Below, in pieces: positions 7,129-12,757 of a stretch of 12,757 nt of DNA (positions within the stretch are counted from its first letter, which is position 1; every line of letters starts with the position of its first letter). The notes beneath the pieces were generated by a model. It was not told the DNA's origin. It ran no database searches and was given only the letters and a program-made list of their open reading frames with translations. The position numbers and the translations under genes were made by a program. Origin of the DNA: Candidatus Bathyarchaeota archaeon (lineage in GTDB: Archaea > Thermoproteota > Bathyarchaeia > Bathyarchaeales > Bathycorpusculaceae); assembly GCA_030630585.1 (NCBI GenBank), contig DAOVMU010000018.1, positions 1 to 12,757 of the forward strand, given 5' to 3'.

Positions 7129-7510
7129 TTCTATCTTTTATCATCAGAAGCAGTTGACTAAGTCCCTCAACAAGGTCTTCAGTTTTCTCTAGTATTTCAC
7201 TACAATCTTCTAACGTAATGTAATGATGAAGCCAAGCGTAAACAACCAACGCTTCTACGGCGTCCGCTAACATGTGCCGAGTTATTCTTGATGGCATATA
7301 CTTCCTTAACCCAGCCTTTTTGAAAGCTTCGGCAAGTACACGCCCCTTAACTTTTGCACCACAGGGCTGCTTCTTCATGTTTGACAACGCTAGTGAATAA
7401 ACAAAATTTATGAATGCATCTCCAAGGGATGCAAGTTTATGATCTGTCAGGACCTCAGTTAAGTTTCTGTGAGTTTTCAAGAAACGAAATGTTCTGCTGT
7501 ACTTCTTCAA
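7118..7510 (-). CDS. RNase III-family protein, single domain
   Basis: A 130-residue, all-helical protein holding one RNase III-like domain and no double-stranded-RNA-binding domain, in size like Mini-III. LASLGDAFINFVYSLA (26-41) corresponds to the RNase III signature LEFLGD, and HMLADAVEALVVYAWL (79-94) to the second acidic motif. Asp31, Asp83 and Glu86 match three of the four metal-binding acidic residues; the first (the Glu of LEFLGD) is Ala27 here. It may cut structured RNA, possibly rRNA precursors, but that is not shown. The TTG at 7510-7508 is accepted as start because GAGGTG (7523-7518) lies 7 bases ahead. It converges on rpoL with an 11-base overlap and diverges from the DUF99 gene. 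Confidence 0.82.
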   Translation of the reverse strand: MKKYSRTFRFLKTHRNLTEVLTDHKLASLGDAFINFVYSLALSNMKKQPCGAKVKGRVLAEAFKKAGLRKYMPSRITRHMLADAVEALVVYAWLHHYITLEDCSEILEKTEDLVEGLSQLLLMIKDRITF

Positions 7511-7547
7511 AACCGAACACCTCTACATTACCGTTTCTAGCAACCAA

Positions 7548-7559
7548 ACTTATAATCTA
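7548..7559. promoter_or_regulatory. TATA-like element in the divergent RNase III/DUF99 spacer
   Basis: ACTTATAATCTA lies in the 88-base spacer between the two divergent genes. Read leftward it is TTATAAG about 40 bases before the TTG at 7510; read rightward it is TTATAATC about 45 bases before the TTG at 7599. Either gene could use it, each with a short leader holding its ribosome site. No second clear box is present, so it may serve both. Confidence 0.4.
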
Positions 7560-7598
7560 TCCCTCCTTATGTTTGAGTGACGTTATCGAGGAATAGTT

Positions 7599-8186
7599 TT
7601 GGTTTCCAAGAAATTCCGTGTGATCAAACCTGAAATTCGCGTTTTAGGGGTTGATGATGGAGTTTTCACTACTCACGCCAAAGACTTAGTGCCTGTTGTT
7701 GGAGTTGTTTTTCGCGGTGGATACTGGCTTGATGGCGTGATGCACACGAATGTTAAGGTCGATGGATTTGACGCCACAGAAAGAATAGCATCCATGATAA
7801 TTAACTCACCACATCACAAACAATTAAGGATAGTAATGCTTGATGGAGTGACTTTCGCAGGTTTCAATGTTGTAAACATTGAAGAACTCAATAAAGAAGC
7901 AAAATTACCAGTCGTGGCAATTACACGTGAAAAACCGAACTTAACCGAAATCCGCGAAGCCTTGAAAAACCTACCGGAAAGCGAAGAACGTTGGAAAACC
8001 ATCCAAAGCGCTGGAGAGATACTCGAAGTATTCACAAGTAGAAAAAACGAAAAAATATACATGCAGTTATCGGGAATTTTAGAGGAAGATGCAAGAAAAA
8101 TTGTGAAACTGACCTCGACGCGCAGTAACATACCCGAGGCTTTACGTGTAGCTCATCTTATCGCTTCAGGAATCAGCAAGACTTAA
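7599..8186 (+). CDS. DUF99 family protein (endonuclease V-like fold)
   Basis: A 195-residue archaeal DUF99 protein. Family marks are KPEIRVLGVDDG at residues 10-21, the Gly/Trp-rich GVVFRGGYWLDGV, LDGVTFAGFN at 81-90, and VVAITREKPN. The family is related in fold to endonuclease V, which cuts next to inosine in nucleic acid; the acidic residues at Asp19/Asp20 and Asp82 are in places where that fold carries metal ligands. No activity is established for this family to my knowledge, so the name stays structural. The start is TTG at 7599, with GAGGA at 7588-7592 six bases before it; an internal GTG at 7617 would cut into the protein just before the conserved segment. It diverges from the RNase III-family gene. 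Confidence 0.88.
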   Translation: MVSKKFRVIKPEIRVLGVDDGVFTTHAKDLVPVVGVVFRGGYWLDGVMHTNVKVDGFDATERIASMIINSPHHKQLRIVMLDGVTFAGFNVVNIEELNKEAKLPVVAITREKPNLTEIREALKNLPESEERWKTIQSAGEILEVFTSRKNEKIYMQLSGILEEDARKIVKLTSTRSNIPEALRVAHLIASGISKT

Positions 8187-8212
8187 CTTCAATCTTTATC
8201 TCGACGAGAAAA

Positions 8213-8221
8213 GGTTTAAAA
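8213..8221 (+). promoter_or_regulatory. TATA box of transcription factor S
   Basis: GGTTTAAAA lies about 46-54 bases before the ATG at 8267. A transcript start about 25 bases on would fall near 8240-8246. That lies downstream of the in-frame ATG at 8228, so this box decides for the later start. Confidence 0.55.
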
Positions 8222-8266
8222 GCGACCATGTTAAGGGGAAACAAACGGACAGCAGAGGAGACACCA

Positions 8267-8620
8267 ATGGAATTTTGTCCTGAATGTGGTTCTCGCCTTG
8301 TGCCAAAGAAAGAAAAGACTGGCAAGAAAACATCTTTAATCTTTGTATGTCCTAAGTGCAGCTACAAGAAGCAAGCATTAAGCAATAGAGTCGCCCTAAA
8401 GGCTGCAAAAGTTATTCAGCCCGATCCACAGAAACTTGTGGCAGTAATAGGTAAAGAGGAACAGAAATTGCGAACACTGCCCACAACTAGAATTGAATGT
8501 CCCAAATGTAGAAACAATTTGGCCTATGCTTGGCAAGTACAGACAAGAGGAGCCGATGAATCTTCAACACAGTTTTTCCGATGCACAAAGTGCGGATACA
8601 CGTTTAGAGAATATAGCTAA
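8267..8620 (+). CDS. tfs: Transcription factor S (TFIIS/RPA12-like)
   Basis: A 117-residue archaeal TFS, which rescues stalled RNA polymerase by making it cleave the nascent transcript. It has two zinc ribbons joined by a linker: Cys4, Cys7, Cys28, Cys31 at the N-terminus (as in Rpb9/A12.2) and Cys78, Cys81, Cys106, Cys109 at the C-terminus. The catalytic hairpin is intact, with Asp97-Glu98 in RGADESSTQFF. Length is close to the usual 110. The ATG at 8267 is chosen over one at 8228 because GAGGAG (8255-8260) sits 6 bases before it and the TATA box places transcription start after 8228. It is separated from DUF99 by 80 bases and from PCNA by 261. Confidence 0.95.
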   Translation: MEFCPECGSRLVPKKEKTGKKTSLIFVCPKCSYKKQALSNRVALKAAKVIQPDPQKLVAVIGKEEQKLRTLPTTRIECPKCRNNLAYAWQVQTRGADESSTQFFRCTKCGYTFREYS

Positions 8621-8641
8621 AACTCCTTTAATGTCATAACT

Positions 8642-8664
8642 ACCTTCTGTTAGAAGAGGTTTTC
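8642..8664 (+). terminator. Possible terminator after transcription factor S
   Basis: ACCTTCT, a GTT loop and AGAAGAGGT can pair as a short bulged stem, followed at once by a run of T. It lies 22 bases after the TFS stop. The stem is weak and archaeal terminators mainly depend on T-rich tracts, so this is tentative. Confidence 0.3.
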
Positions 8665-8840
8665 TCACAGGCTTCCATCATAATTCTGGGTCAGTGTTGG
8701 TTGATCTGCAATTTCTTGAATGAAAGTCTTATGTGCGTTTCCTTGGTGCATGTTCAGTCTATAGGTGTCGGTTTATTCGAAAAGTCTATGTGATTCTTAA
8801 GCGGCTCGTGATTGAAATGTGTCATATATGAGTATAAAGT

Positions 8841-8850
8841 CTTTTATAAC
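8841..8850 (+). promoter_or_regulatory. TATA-like box of the PCNA-primase operon
   Basis: CTTTTATAAC lies 32 to 41 bases before the PCNA ATG. A second candidate, GTATAAAG at 8832-8839, is just upstream. Either would give a very short leader that contains the strong ribosome site AAGGAGGATC at 8869-8878. Confidence 0.5.
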
Positions 8851-8881
8851 AACAAAACATACCCATAAAAGGAGGATCGTC

Positions 8882-9637
8882 ATGTTCAAGCTGAAAATGT
8901 CCGATGCTAAGCTCCTAAGAGACATGGTAACAGCCATATCAATACTGGTAGATGAAGCTACATTTAAGATCAACCCTGAAACCTTAAAGCTTCGTGCCAT
9001 GGATCCATCACGCGTTGCCATGATTGATTTTGAGTGGCCTAAAACCATTTTTGAAGAGTACATATGCACGGAACCAACAAAAATGTGCATAAATATAAGT
9101 GAACTGTTGAAACTGATTAAGAGAGCAGGCAGAAACGAAGTTGTGGAACTCTCTTTAGATGAAAAAACTGGGCGTCTGCAGGTGAAGATAACTGGAAAAT
9201 ACACTCGTAACTTTACTATGCCAACACTTGAAACGGCTGAAGAGGAAGTGCCAACGCCGAAAATCACCTTTAACATTAGAGCCAAAGCTACAACGGAAGG
9301 ATTGCGTCAAGCAATTGAGGATGCTCAACTGGTAAGTGATCATGTCCGCATCCAAGCAGACTCTGAGAAACTAATCTTCAACGCATCTGGAGACCTCATG
9401 GGCGCAATAATAGAGCTTCAAAAAGGAAGTGACACACTTCTGGATTTGGAAGTTAAAGAACCTTCGAAAGCAACTTTCAGCTTAAGTTATCTCTCTGAAA
9501 TAATCAAAGCAGCGTCCGCGACATCAGAAATTGTAACGCTTGATTTTTCATCAGACATGCCCATAAGATTAGATTTCCAACAAGTAAAGGAAGGGAAACT
9601 CACCTTTTACCTAGCGCCTAGAATCGAAACAGATTAA
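8882..9637 (+). CDS. pcn: DNA polymerase sliding clamp (PCNA)
   Basis: A 251-residue PCNA, the ring that tethers DNA polymerase, ligase, FEN1 and other partners to DNA. Family marks are LRAMDPSRVAMIDFEW at about residues 37-52, the interdomain region EEEVPTPKITF, and the C-terminal LTFYLAPRIE, which contributes to binding of PIP-box partners. Length and ends fit the family. The ATG at 8882 has AAGGAGGATC (8869-8878) as ribosome site; an earlier in-frame ATG at 8819 would put the TATA box inside the gene and add 21 residues with no match. PriL follows by 13 bases. Only one copy is seen here, so whether the clamp is a homotrimer cannot be told. Confidence 0.97.
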   Translation: MFKLKMSDAKLLRDMVTAISILVDEATFKINPETLKLRAMDPSRVAMIDFEWPKTIFEEYICTEPTKMCINISELLKLIKRAGRNEVVELSLDEKTGRLQVKITGKYTRNFTMPTLETAEEEVPTPKITFNIRAKATTEGLRQAIEDAQLVSDHVRIQADSEKLIFNASGDLMGAIIELQKGSDTLLDLEVKEPSKATFSLSYLSEIIKAASATSEIVTLDFSSDMPIRLDFQQVKEGKLTFYLAPRIETD

Positions 9638-9650
9638 ACGTGAAGAATGG

Positions 9651-10688
9651 ATGCAGCTAGCAACAGCTCAATTCGCCAAAAACGACATAGCGAAGTACCC
9701 TTTTCTAAAAGCAGCTACGAGATATATGAAAGTTCCAAATTTGGAAATTGAAGACTTGACGAGGCCCGAATTAGAGGAAATTCTTAAACGTGCTGAAGAA
9801 AGAGTTGAAGAGGCAATTTTATACGCTCGAGTTAGCAGGGAACTAAAAAACGAAGACATAGAAATCTCATCATACCCAGCTGCAATAGTACTTGTAACAG
9901 CAACTGGGAGTTCTTTCATCAAGAAAAGATATGCTCTAGCCGAAGCAAAGCAAGCGTACGAAGACCTGAAAGGTGAACCCCACAAAAAGATTTTTAAATT
10001 TGCTGAAAATTTCGAATGGAAACTTATGCTTAATAGCGATCATGAGATTCCTTTCGAATTTATGCTCAGTTTCACCGACTACCTAAAAAACACGGCACAT
10101 TTAAGAGGAAAAACATGGAAACTTGTTAACCGCCTCCTATCAAACGGAAATGTTTACCTCACAAGAAACGAAACAGCAAGATTGTTAAGCGAAGAAATCC
10201 GAAAGTACATTGAGAAAAAATTCGAAGCAAAAGAACTGCCCAAATTCCCCCCTAGAATAATGGAAATAGCTGAAAAAATAAATAAATTGTCCATAGAAAA
10301 AATAGGCAAATCTGAAATGAAAGGTTTTCCAAAAGCCATCGTGCAAACAGCCTTCCCGCCATGCATAAAAAACCTCTACCAGGCAGCCTCAGCTGGACGC
10401 CATCTCTCACATATAGGCAGATTCACACTAACCTCTTTCCTTATAAACATAGGAATGCCATCAGAAAACGTGATTGAATTGTTCAAAACTTTTTCCGACT
10501 ACAATGAAAGAATGACAAGGTACCAAGTTGAACACATTGCAGGAGAAAGAGGTTCAAGGACACGATACATCCCGCCAAAATGCAATACGTTAAAAACTCA
10601 TGGAGTCTGCACAAATCCAAGCGAATTATGCCAAAGAGTACGCCACCCATTAGCTTACTATCGAAAGGAATCAAAACAACACGGATAA
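9651..10688 (+). CDS. priL: DNA primase large subunit PriL (Fe-S)
   Basis: A 345-residue protein matching the regulatory large subunit of the archaeal/eukaryotic primase, partner of the catalytic PriS. The C-terminal Fe-S domain is present with all four cluster cysteines: Cys238 in FPPCIKNL, Cys311 in PPKCNTLK, Cys320 in HGVCTNP and Cys327 in SELCQRVRHPLAYY. The conserved GRHLSHIGRFTLTSFL also belongs to this domain. The N-terminal half is helical with YPFLKAATRY. It starts 13 bases after PCNA and no promoter lies between, so clamp and primase are co-expressed. No strong ribosome site is visible; an ATG at 9647 is out of frame. Confidence 0.95.
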   Translation: MQLATAQFAKNDIAKYPFLKAATRYMKVPNLEIEDLTRPELEEILKRAEERVEEAILYARVSRELKNEDIEISSYPAAIVLVTATGSSFIKKRYALAEAKQAYEDLKGEPHKKIFKFAENFEWKLMLNSDHEIPFEFMLSFTDYLKNTAHLRGKTWKLVNRLLSNGNVYLTRNETARLLSEEIRKYIEKKFEAKELPKFPPRIMEIAEKINKLSIEKIGKSEMKGFPKAIVQTAFPPCIKNLYQAASAGRHLSHIGRFTLTSFLINIGMPSENVIELFKTFSDYNERMTRYQVEHIAGERGSRTRYIPPKCNTLKTHGVCTNPSELCQRVRHPLAYYRKESKQHG

Positions 10689-10718
10689 AACTTATAAGCA
10701 GACGGATAATGCAGTAGA

Positions 10719-10727
10719 ATTTAAATA
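10719..10727 (+). promoter_or_regulatory. TATA-like box ahead of the DPM1-like glycosyltransferase
   Basis: ATTTAAATA lies about 36-44 bases before the GTG at 10763, which would give a leader near 10 bases. A second AT-rich element, CTTATAAG at 10691-10698, follows just behind priL and could be an alternative. Confidence 0.4.
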
Positions 10728-10762
10728 GAACGTGATAGTTACCCCACACTACCTGCGAGAAG

Positions 10763-11608
10763 GTGTCAAACATACAGATAAACACTCAAGTTCCCCCGAG
10801 TGCGTGCTTACTGAATAAGAAATTAGTAGGGAACATGAGTTTTGAGACAAATCTCTCCGAGTCTATTGAAGGTAATCTGGACATAAGCGCTGAAACTGGG
10901 GTAATCCTTCCTACGTACTGTGAAACACAAAATATCGAAAAACTAATTGACGAGATTGAAAACCTAAGCTTGAATACTTCAATTCTGGTCATAGATGATT
11001 CCAGCCCTGACGGAACATCAGACATAGTAAGAAAATGTCAAAAAAAATATAACAACATCCTACTTTTTGTAAGACCGAAAAAATCTGGGTTAGGAACAGC
11101 AATAACCGACGGTTTCAAGATATTCTTGTCAGTAAAAAATCCTCCAAAATACATAGTTACAATGGATGCTGATTATTCGCATAATCCGAAAGACATTTCT
11201 CGTTTAGTATCTGTCGCCAGGGTAGGATCCGGGCTTGTGATAGGAAGTAGATATTGCAAAGGAGGCAGTATAGTGAATTGGAACCCGCTGAGGTTAGTAA
11301 TAAGTAGAATAGCTAATATAGTAGCTTCTTTAATGATAGGCGCGAAAATACATGATTACACAAGTGGCTTCCGATGTTACTCGATGAGTCTTGTCAGGAA
11401 AATAACCAATGACTTACACAGCCAAACTTATGAGATACAAATAGAGACTATAAGGCTAGCGTCGAGAAGATTGTATAAAGTTATGGAAACCCCTATGACT
11501 TTTGTAAATAGAAAAAAAGGAAAATCAAAATTGACTTCGAACGAAATTAAAGGATTTCTGTCGTACATTCTAAAACTGAAATTAGAAAAGAAAGGAAAAA
11601 TATCTTAG
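10763..11608 (+). CDS. GT2 glycosyltransferase, dolichol-phosphate mannose synthase-like
   Basis: A 281-residue GT-A enzyme most like DPM1-type polyprenyl-phosphate sugar synthases, which load a hexose from a nucleotide-sugar onto a polyprenyl phosphate for N-glycan or glycolipid assembly. Motifs: ILPTYCE at about residue 49, Asp78-Asp79 in VIDDSSPDGT, the metal-binding Asp135-Ala-Asp137 in TMDADYSHNP, IGSRYCKGGSIVNWN, and DYTSGFRCYS. There are no C-terminal membrane segments, as in short soluble DPM1 forms; the Lys-rich end may touch the membrane. The N-terminus is uncertain: GTG at 10763 gives about 45 residues before the fold, whereas an in-frame ATG at 10835 removes 24 of them. Codon use is more AT-rich than in the PCNA-PriL operon. 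Confidence 0.88.
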   Translation: MSNIQINTQVPPSACLLNKKLVGNMSFETNLSESIEGNLDISAETGVILPTYCETQNIEKLIDEIENLSLNTSILVIDDSSPDGTSDIVRKCQKKYNNILLFVRPKKSGLGTAITDGFKIFLSVKNPPKYIVTMDADYSHNPKDISRLVSVARVGSGLVIGSRYCKGGSIVNWNPLRLVISRIANIVASLMIGAKIHDYTSGFRCYSMSLVRKITNDLHSQTYEIQIETIRLASRRLYKVMETPMTFVNRKKGKSKLTSNEIKGFLSYILKLKLEKKGKIS

Positions 11609-11648
11609 GAGTTCGTTAACTAATTCCCTGAGACGTCGAACCAGATAA

Positions 11649-11654
11649 TTTTTT
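11649..11654 (+). terminator. Possible T-tract terminator
   Basis: A run of six T lies 41 bases after the stop of the DPM1-like gene and before the promoter of the next gene. T-rich tracts end archaeal transcripts, and its position suits; there is no strong hairpin. Confidence 0.3.
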
Positions 11655-11705
11655 AAGACTATGGAAACAGCCTCTTTAAAAAAGGTATTAATTATAGTTG
11701 ACACG

Positions 11706-11717
11706 TAATTAAATATT
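11706..11717 (+). promoter_or_regulatory. TATA-like box of the second GT2 gene
   Basis: TAATTAAATATT lies 36 to 47 bases before the GTG at 11753. A start about 25 bases downstream leaves a short leader with AGGGTGA at 11742-11748. Confidence 0.4.
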
Positions 11718-11752
11718 ATGATATGGTTAGACATACGTAGAAGGGTGAACCT

Positions 11753-12637
11753 GTGGTTGCATCCATGAAGATGCTGGTAGGAGTTTGCGCTTATAACGAA
11801 GAGAACAACATCGGAAACCTCCTTCAAAACCTTATTACAAAACAAAGCTTGTCAAAGGATAGCAAAATTGTAGTTGTATGTTCAGGATGTACTGATAAGA
11901 CTCCTGAAATTGTGAAAAACTTTAAGAAGGTAGATAAAAGAATTGAACCTATAATCGAAAAAGCTCGTATGGGTAAAGCTCACGCTCTTAACAAGCTTTT
12001 TGGAATAGCGAGAAGCTCTGCCGATATATTAGTTCTGACCAATGCGGATTCATTGCCCGGTCATGAAAGCATACTGAAATTACTTTCTAAGCTCACAAAG
12101 AGCAATGCTGGCGCAGTCTTTGCACAACCTGTTCCTTTAAATGATTTGAATGGGTTATCTGATAGAATTGTACGTGTCATATGGCGTTTACATCATGTTA
12201 TCTCTTTGCTTCAAAGGCCTAAATTGTCAGGTGAGCTTTGTGCGATATATACTCGCCATCTGCAGGATATTCCGGAGAATGTTGCTACGGATGAACCGTA
12301 TATTGAGTTAGCTATACGTAAACATGGTTCCGATATACTCTATGTTCCAGAAGCTATAATATACATAAGATGCCCAACGAATGTTATTGATTTACTAAAA
12401 CATCGCAAAAGGATATGGACTGGGCACTTGCAACTGCAAAATACTACAGGATTTAAAGTTTCTACTTCAAGTCTTATGACTGTTCTGCTGGCTATCCCTG
12501 CTTTAAGGGCAAATGAGATTGTCTGTGCGTTATTGGGAGCGTTCTTGGAAATAATTGCTTATTTTGCAGCGAGAATTGCCTTGAGCAAAGGCATAGTTCC
12601 ATATATTTGGGAGCCGATAAGAAGCACAAAAGCTTAA
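11753..12637 (+). CDS. GT2-family glycosyltransferase with C-terminal membrane helix
   Basis: A 294-residue GT-A glycosyltransferase of the COG1215 type. VGVCAYNEENNIGNLL opens the nucleotide-binding fold; GKAHALNKLF and VLTNADSLPG follow, with Asp99 the conserved metal-ligand Asp (the first position of DxD is Asn97). TDEPYIELAIRKHG is at the site of the catalytic-base ED motif, and HRKRIWTGHLQLQ resembles the (Q/R)xxRW-type acceptor segment. Residues from about 240 to 282 are hydrophobic and make one or two membrane helices, so it is likely membrane-bound and active on the inner face. Substrates are unknown. AGGGTGA (11742-11748) sits just before the GTG start; ATGs at 11765 and 11771 are alternatives. 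Many codons end in T, unlike the primase region. Confidence 0.85.
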   Translation: MVASMKMLVGVCAYNEENNIGNLLQNLITKQSLSKDSKIVVVCSGCTDKTPEIVKNFKKVDKRIEPIIEKARMGKAHALNKLFGIARSSADILVLTNADSLPGHESILKLLSKLTKSNAGAVFAQPVPLNDLNGLSDRIVRVIWRLHHVISLLQRPKLSGELCAIYTRHLQDIPENVATDEPYIELAIRKHGSDILYVPEAIIYIRCPTNVIDLLKHRKRIWTGHLQLQNTTGFKVSTSSLMTVLLAIPALRANEIVCALLGAFLEIIAYFAARIALSKGIVPYIWEPIRSTKA

Positions 12638-12649
12638 TTTTTAAATAAA
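12638..12649 (+). promoter_or_regulatory. TATA-like box of the GT4 gene at the right edge
   Basis: TTTTTAAATAAA begins directly after the stop of the GT2 gene and lies 24 to 35 bases before the ATG at 12673. That spacing predicts a leaderless or nearly leaderless transcript and argues against the in-frame ATG at 12649, which overlaps the box. Confidence 0.5.
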
Positions 12650-12672
12650 TGAAATGCTATTCTGGGCCATTT

Positions 12673-12757
12673 ATGCGTGTTTTGCAGGTCACTCCGCGGT
12701 ACTTCCCAAACATCGGGGGTGTGGAGATAGTTGTGCAGAAAATAAGCGAAATGCTTA
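12673..12757 (+). CDS. GT4-type glycosyltransferase, N-terminal fragment (runs off the right edge)
   Basis: Twenty-eight codons are inside the window. MRVLQVTPRYFPNIGGVE is the usual start of GT-B glycosyltransferases of the GT4 family: a first beta strand, then the Gly-rich loop (GGVE) that meets the acceptor. Such enzymes move a sugar from a nucleotide-sugar to a glycan or lipid. No ribosome site is present, which fits the leaderless arrangement given by the TATA-like box. It follows two GT2 genes in the same direction, so this edge is a glycan-assembly cluster. Confidence 0.8.
   Translation, partial: MRVLQVTPRYFPNIGGVEIVVQKISEML

Larger units (their letters stand above)
8621..8881. other. 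Intergenic region between TFS and PCNA, 261 bases
   Basis: Beyond the possible terminator at its left and the PCNA promoter at its right, I see nothing that can be assigned. A frame of about 50 codons (to a stop near 8792) has no ATG near its beginning, no ribosome site and no family resemblance. An AATTATGATGG on the minus strand resembles a C box, but no D box follows. Confidence 0.5.

Noticed and set aside
8228..8266. Upstream ATG for transcription factor S
   Set aside because: It lies before the inferred transcript start, and a good ribosome site serves the ATG at 8267, which also matches the family N-terminus.
8660..8695. C box-like AATTATGATGG on the minus strand
   Set aside because: The box is one base off consensus and no D box (CTGA) follows at a suitable distance, so a box C/D RNA is not supported.
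8819..8881. Upstream ATG for PCNA
   Set aside because: It would place the TATA-like box and the strong ribosome site inside the gene; PCNA proteins begin at the position of the ATG at 8882.
8797..9285. 162-codon minus-strand frame opposite PCNA
   Set aside because: It is the antisense shadow of PCNA, which is certain; Ser/Phe-rich composition typical of such shadows.
9647..9692. ATG four bases before the priL start
   Set aside because: It is in another frame and soon meets a stop; the frame from 9651 gives the full PriL protein.
12649..12672. Upstream in-frame ATG for the GT4 gene at the right edge
   Set aside because: It overlaps the TATA-like box; the family N-terminus starts at the ATG at 12673.
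1..12757. tRNA, rRNA, CRISPR array, insertion sequence, attachment site or toxin-antitoxin pair
   Set aside because: Looked for in all spacers on both strands; no cloverleaf, spaced direct repeats, transposase or terminal inverted repeats were seen.

Overview
The window is chromosomal DNA from an archaeon. It carries an archaeal RNA polymerase subunit (RpoL/Rpo11), transcription factor S, PCNA with the large subunit of the archaeal/eukaryotic primase, ribosomal protein L10e, the exosome subunit Csl4 and the diphthamide enzyme Dph2. The non-coding DNA fits: TATA-like boxes sit about 25 bases ahead of inferred transcript starts, Shine-Dalgarno sites are clear (GGAGGT, AAGGAGGATC, GAGGTG), and GTG and TTG starts are used alongside ATG. 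Gene content and moderate AT richness suggest a TACK-type archaeon, possibly of the Bathyarchaeia. That placement is inference and would need a phylogeny.

Layout, left to right. A GT4-type glycosyltransferase runs off the left edge on the minus strand (1-341). A 372-base divergent spacer follows. On the plus strand come a dCTP deaminase/dUTPase-family gene with altered motifs, then L10e and PEP synthase overlapping by 4 bases, then dph2 overlapping a METTL5-like RNA methyltransferase. After a 176-base gap come csl4 and rpoL. An RNase III-family gene on the minus strand converges on rpoL with an 11-base overlap and diverges from a DUF99 gene (EndoV-like fold). Next are TFS and a PCNA-PriL operon, both on the plus strand. 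The right end holds two GT2 glycosyltransferases and the start of a GT4 glycosyltransferase, each with its own TATA-like box.

Functionally, a core of translation, transcription, RNA turnover and replication genes is bracketed by genes for glycan or glycolipid assembly. The translation and RNA genes (L10e, Dph2, METTL5-like, Csl4, RpoL, RNase III-like) sit together much as in other archaeal information-processing clusters. PEP synthase is the metabolic outlier, co-transcribed with a ribosomal protein.

I saw no tRNA, rRNA, CRISPR array, insertion sequence or clear prophage. No obvious new defence or mobile system is present. The best leads are the non-canonical deaminase-family protein, the RNase III-like protein lacking one usual acidic residue and its divergent pairing with DUF99, the dph2/METTL5-like overlap, and two tiny unassigned reading frames in spacers.
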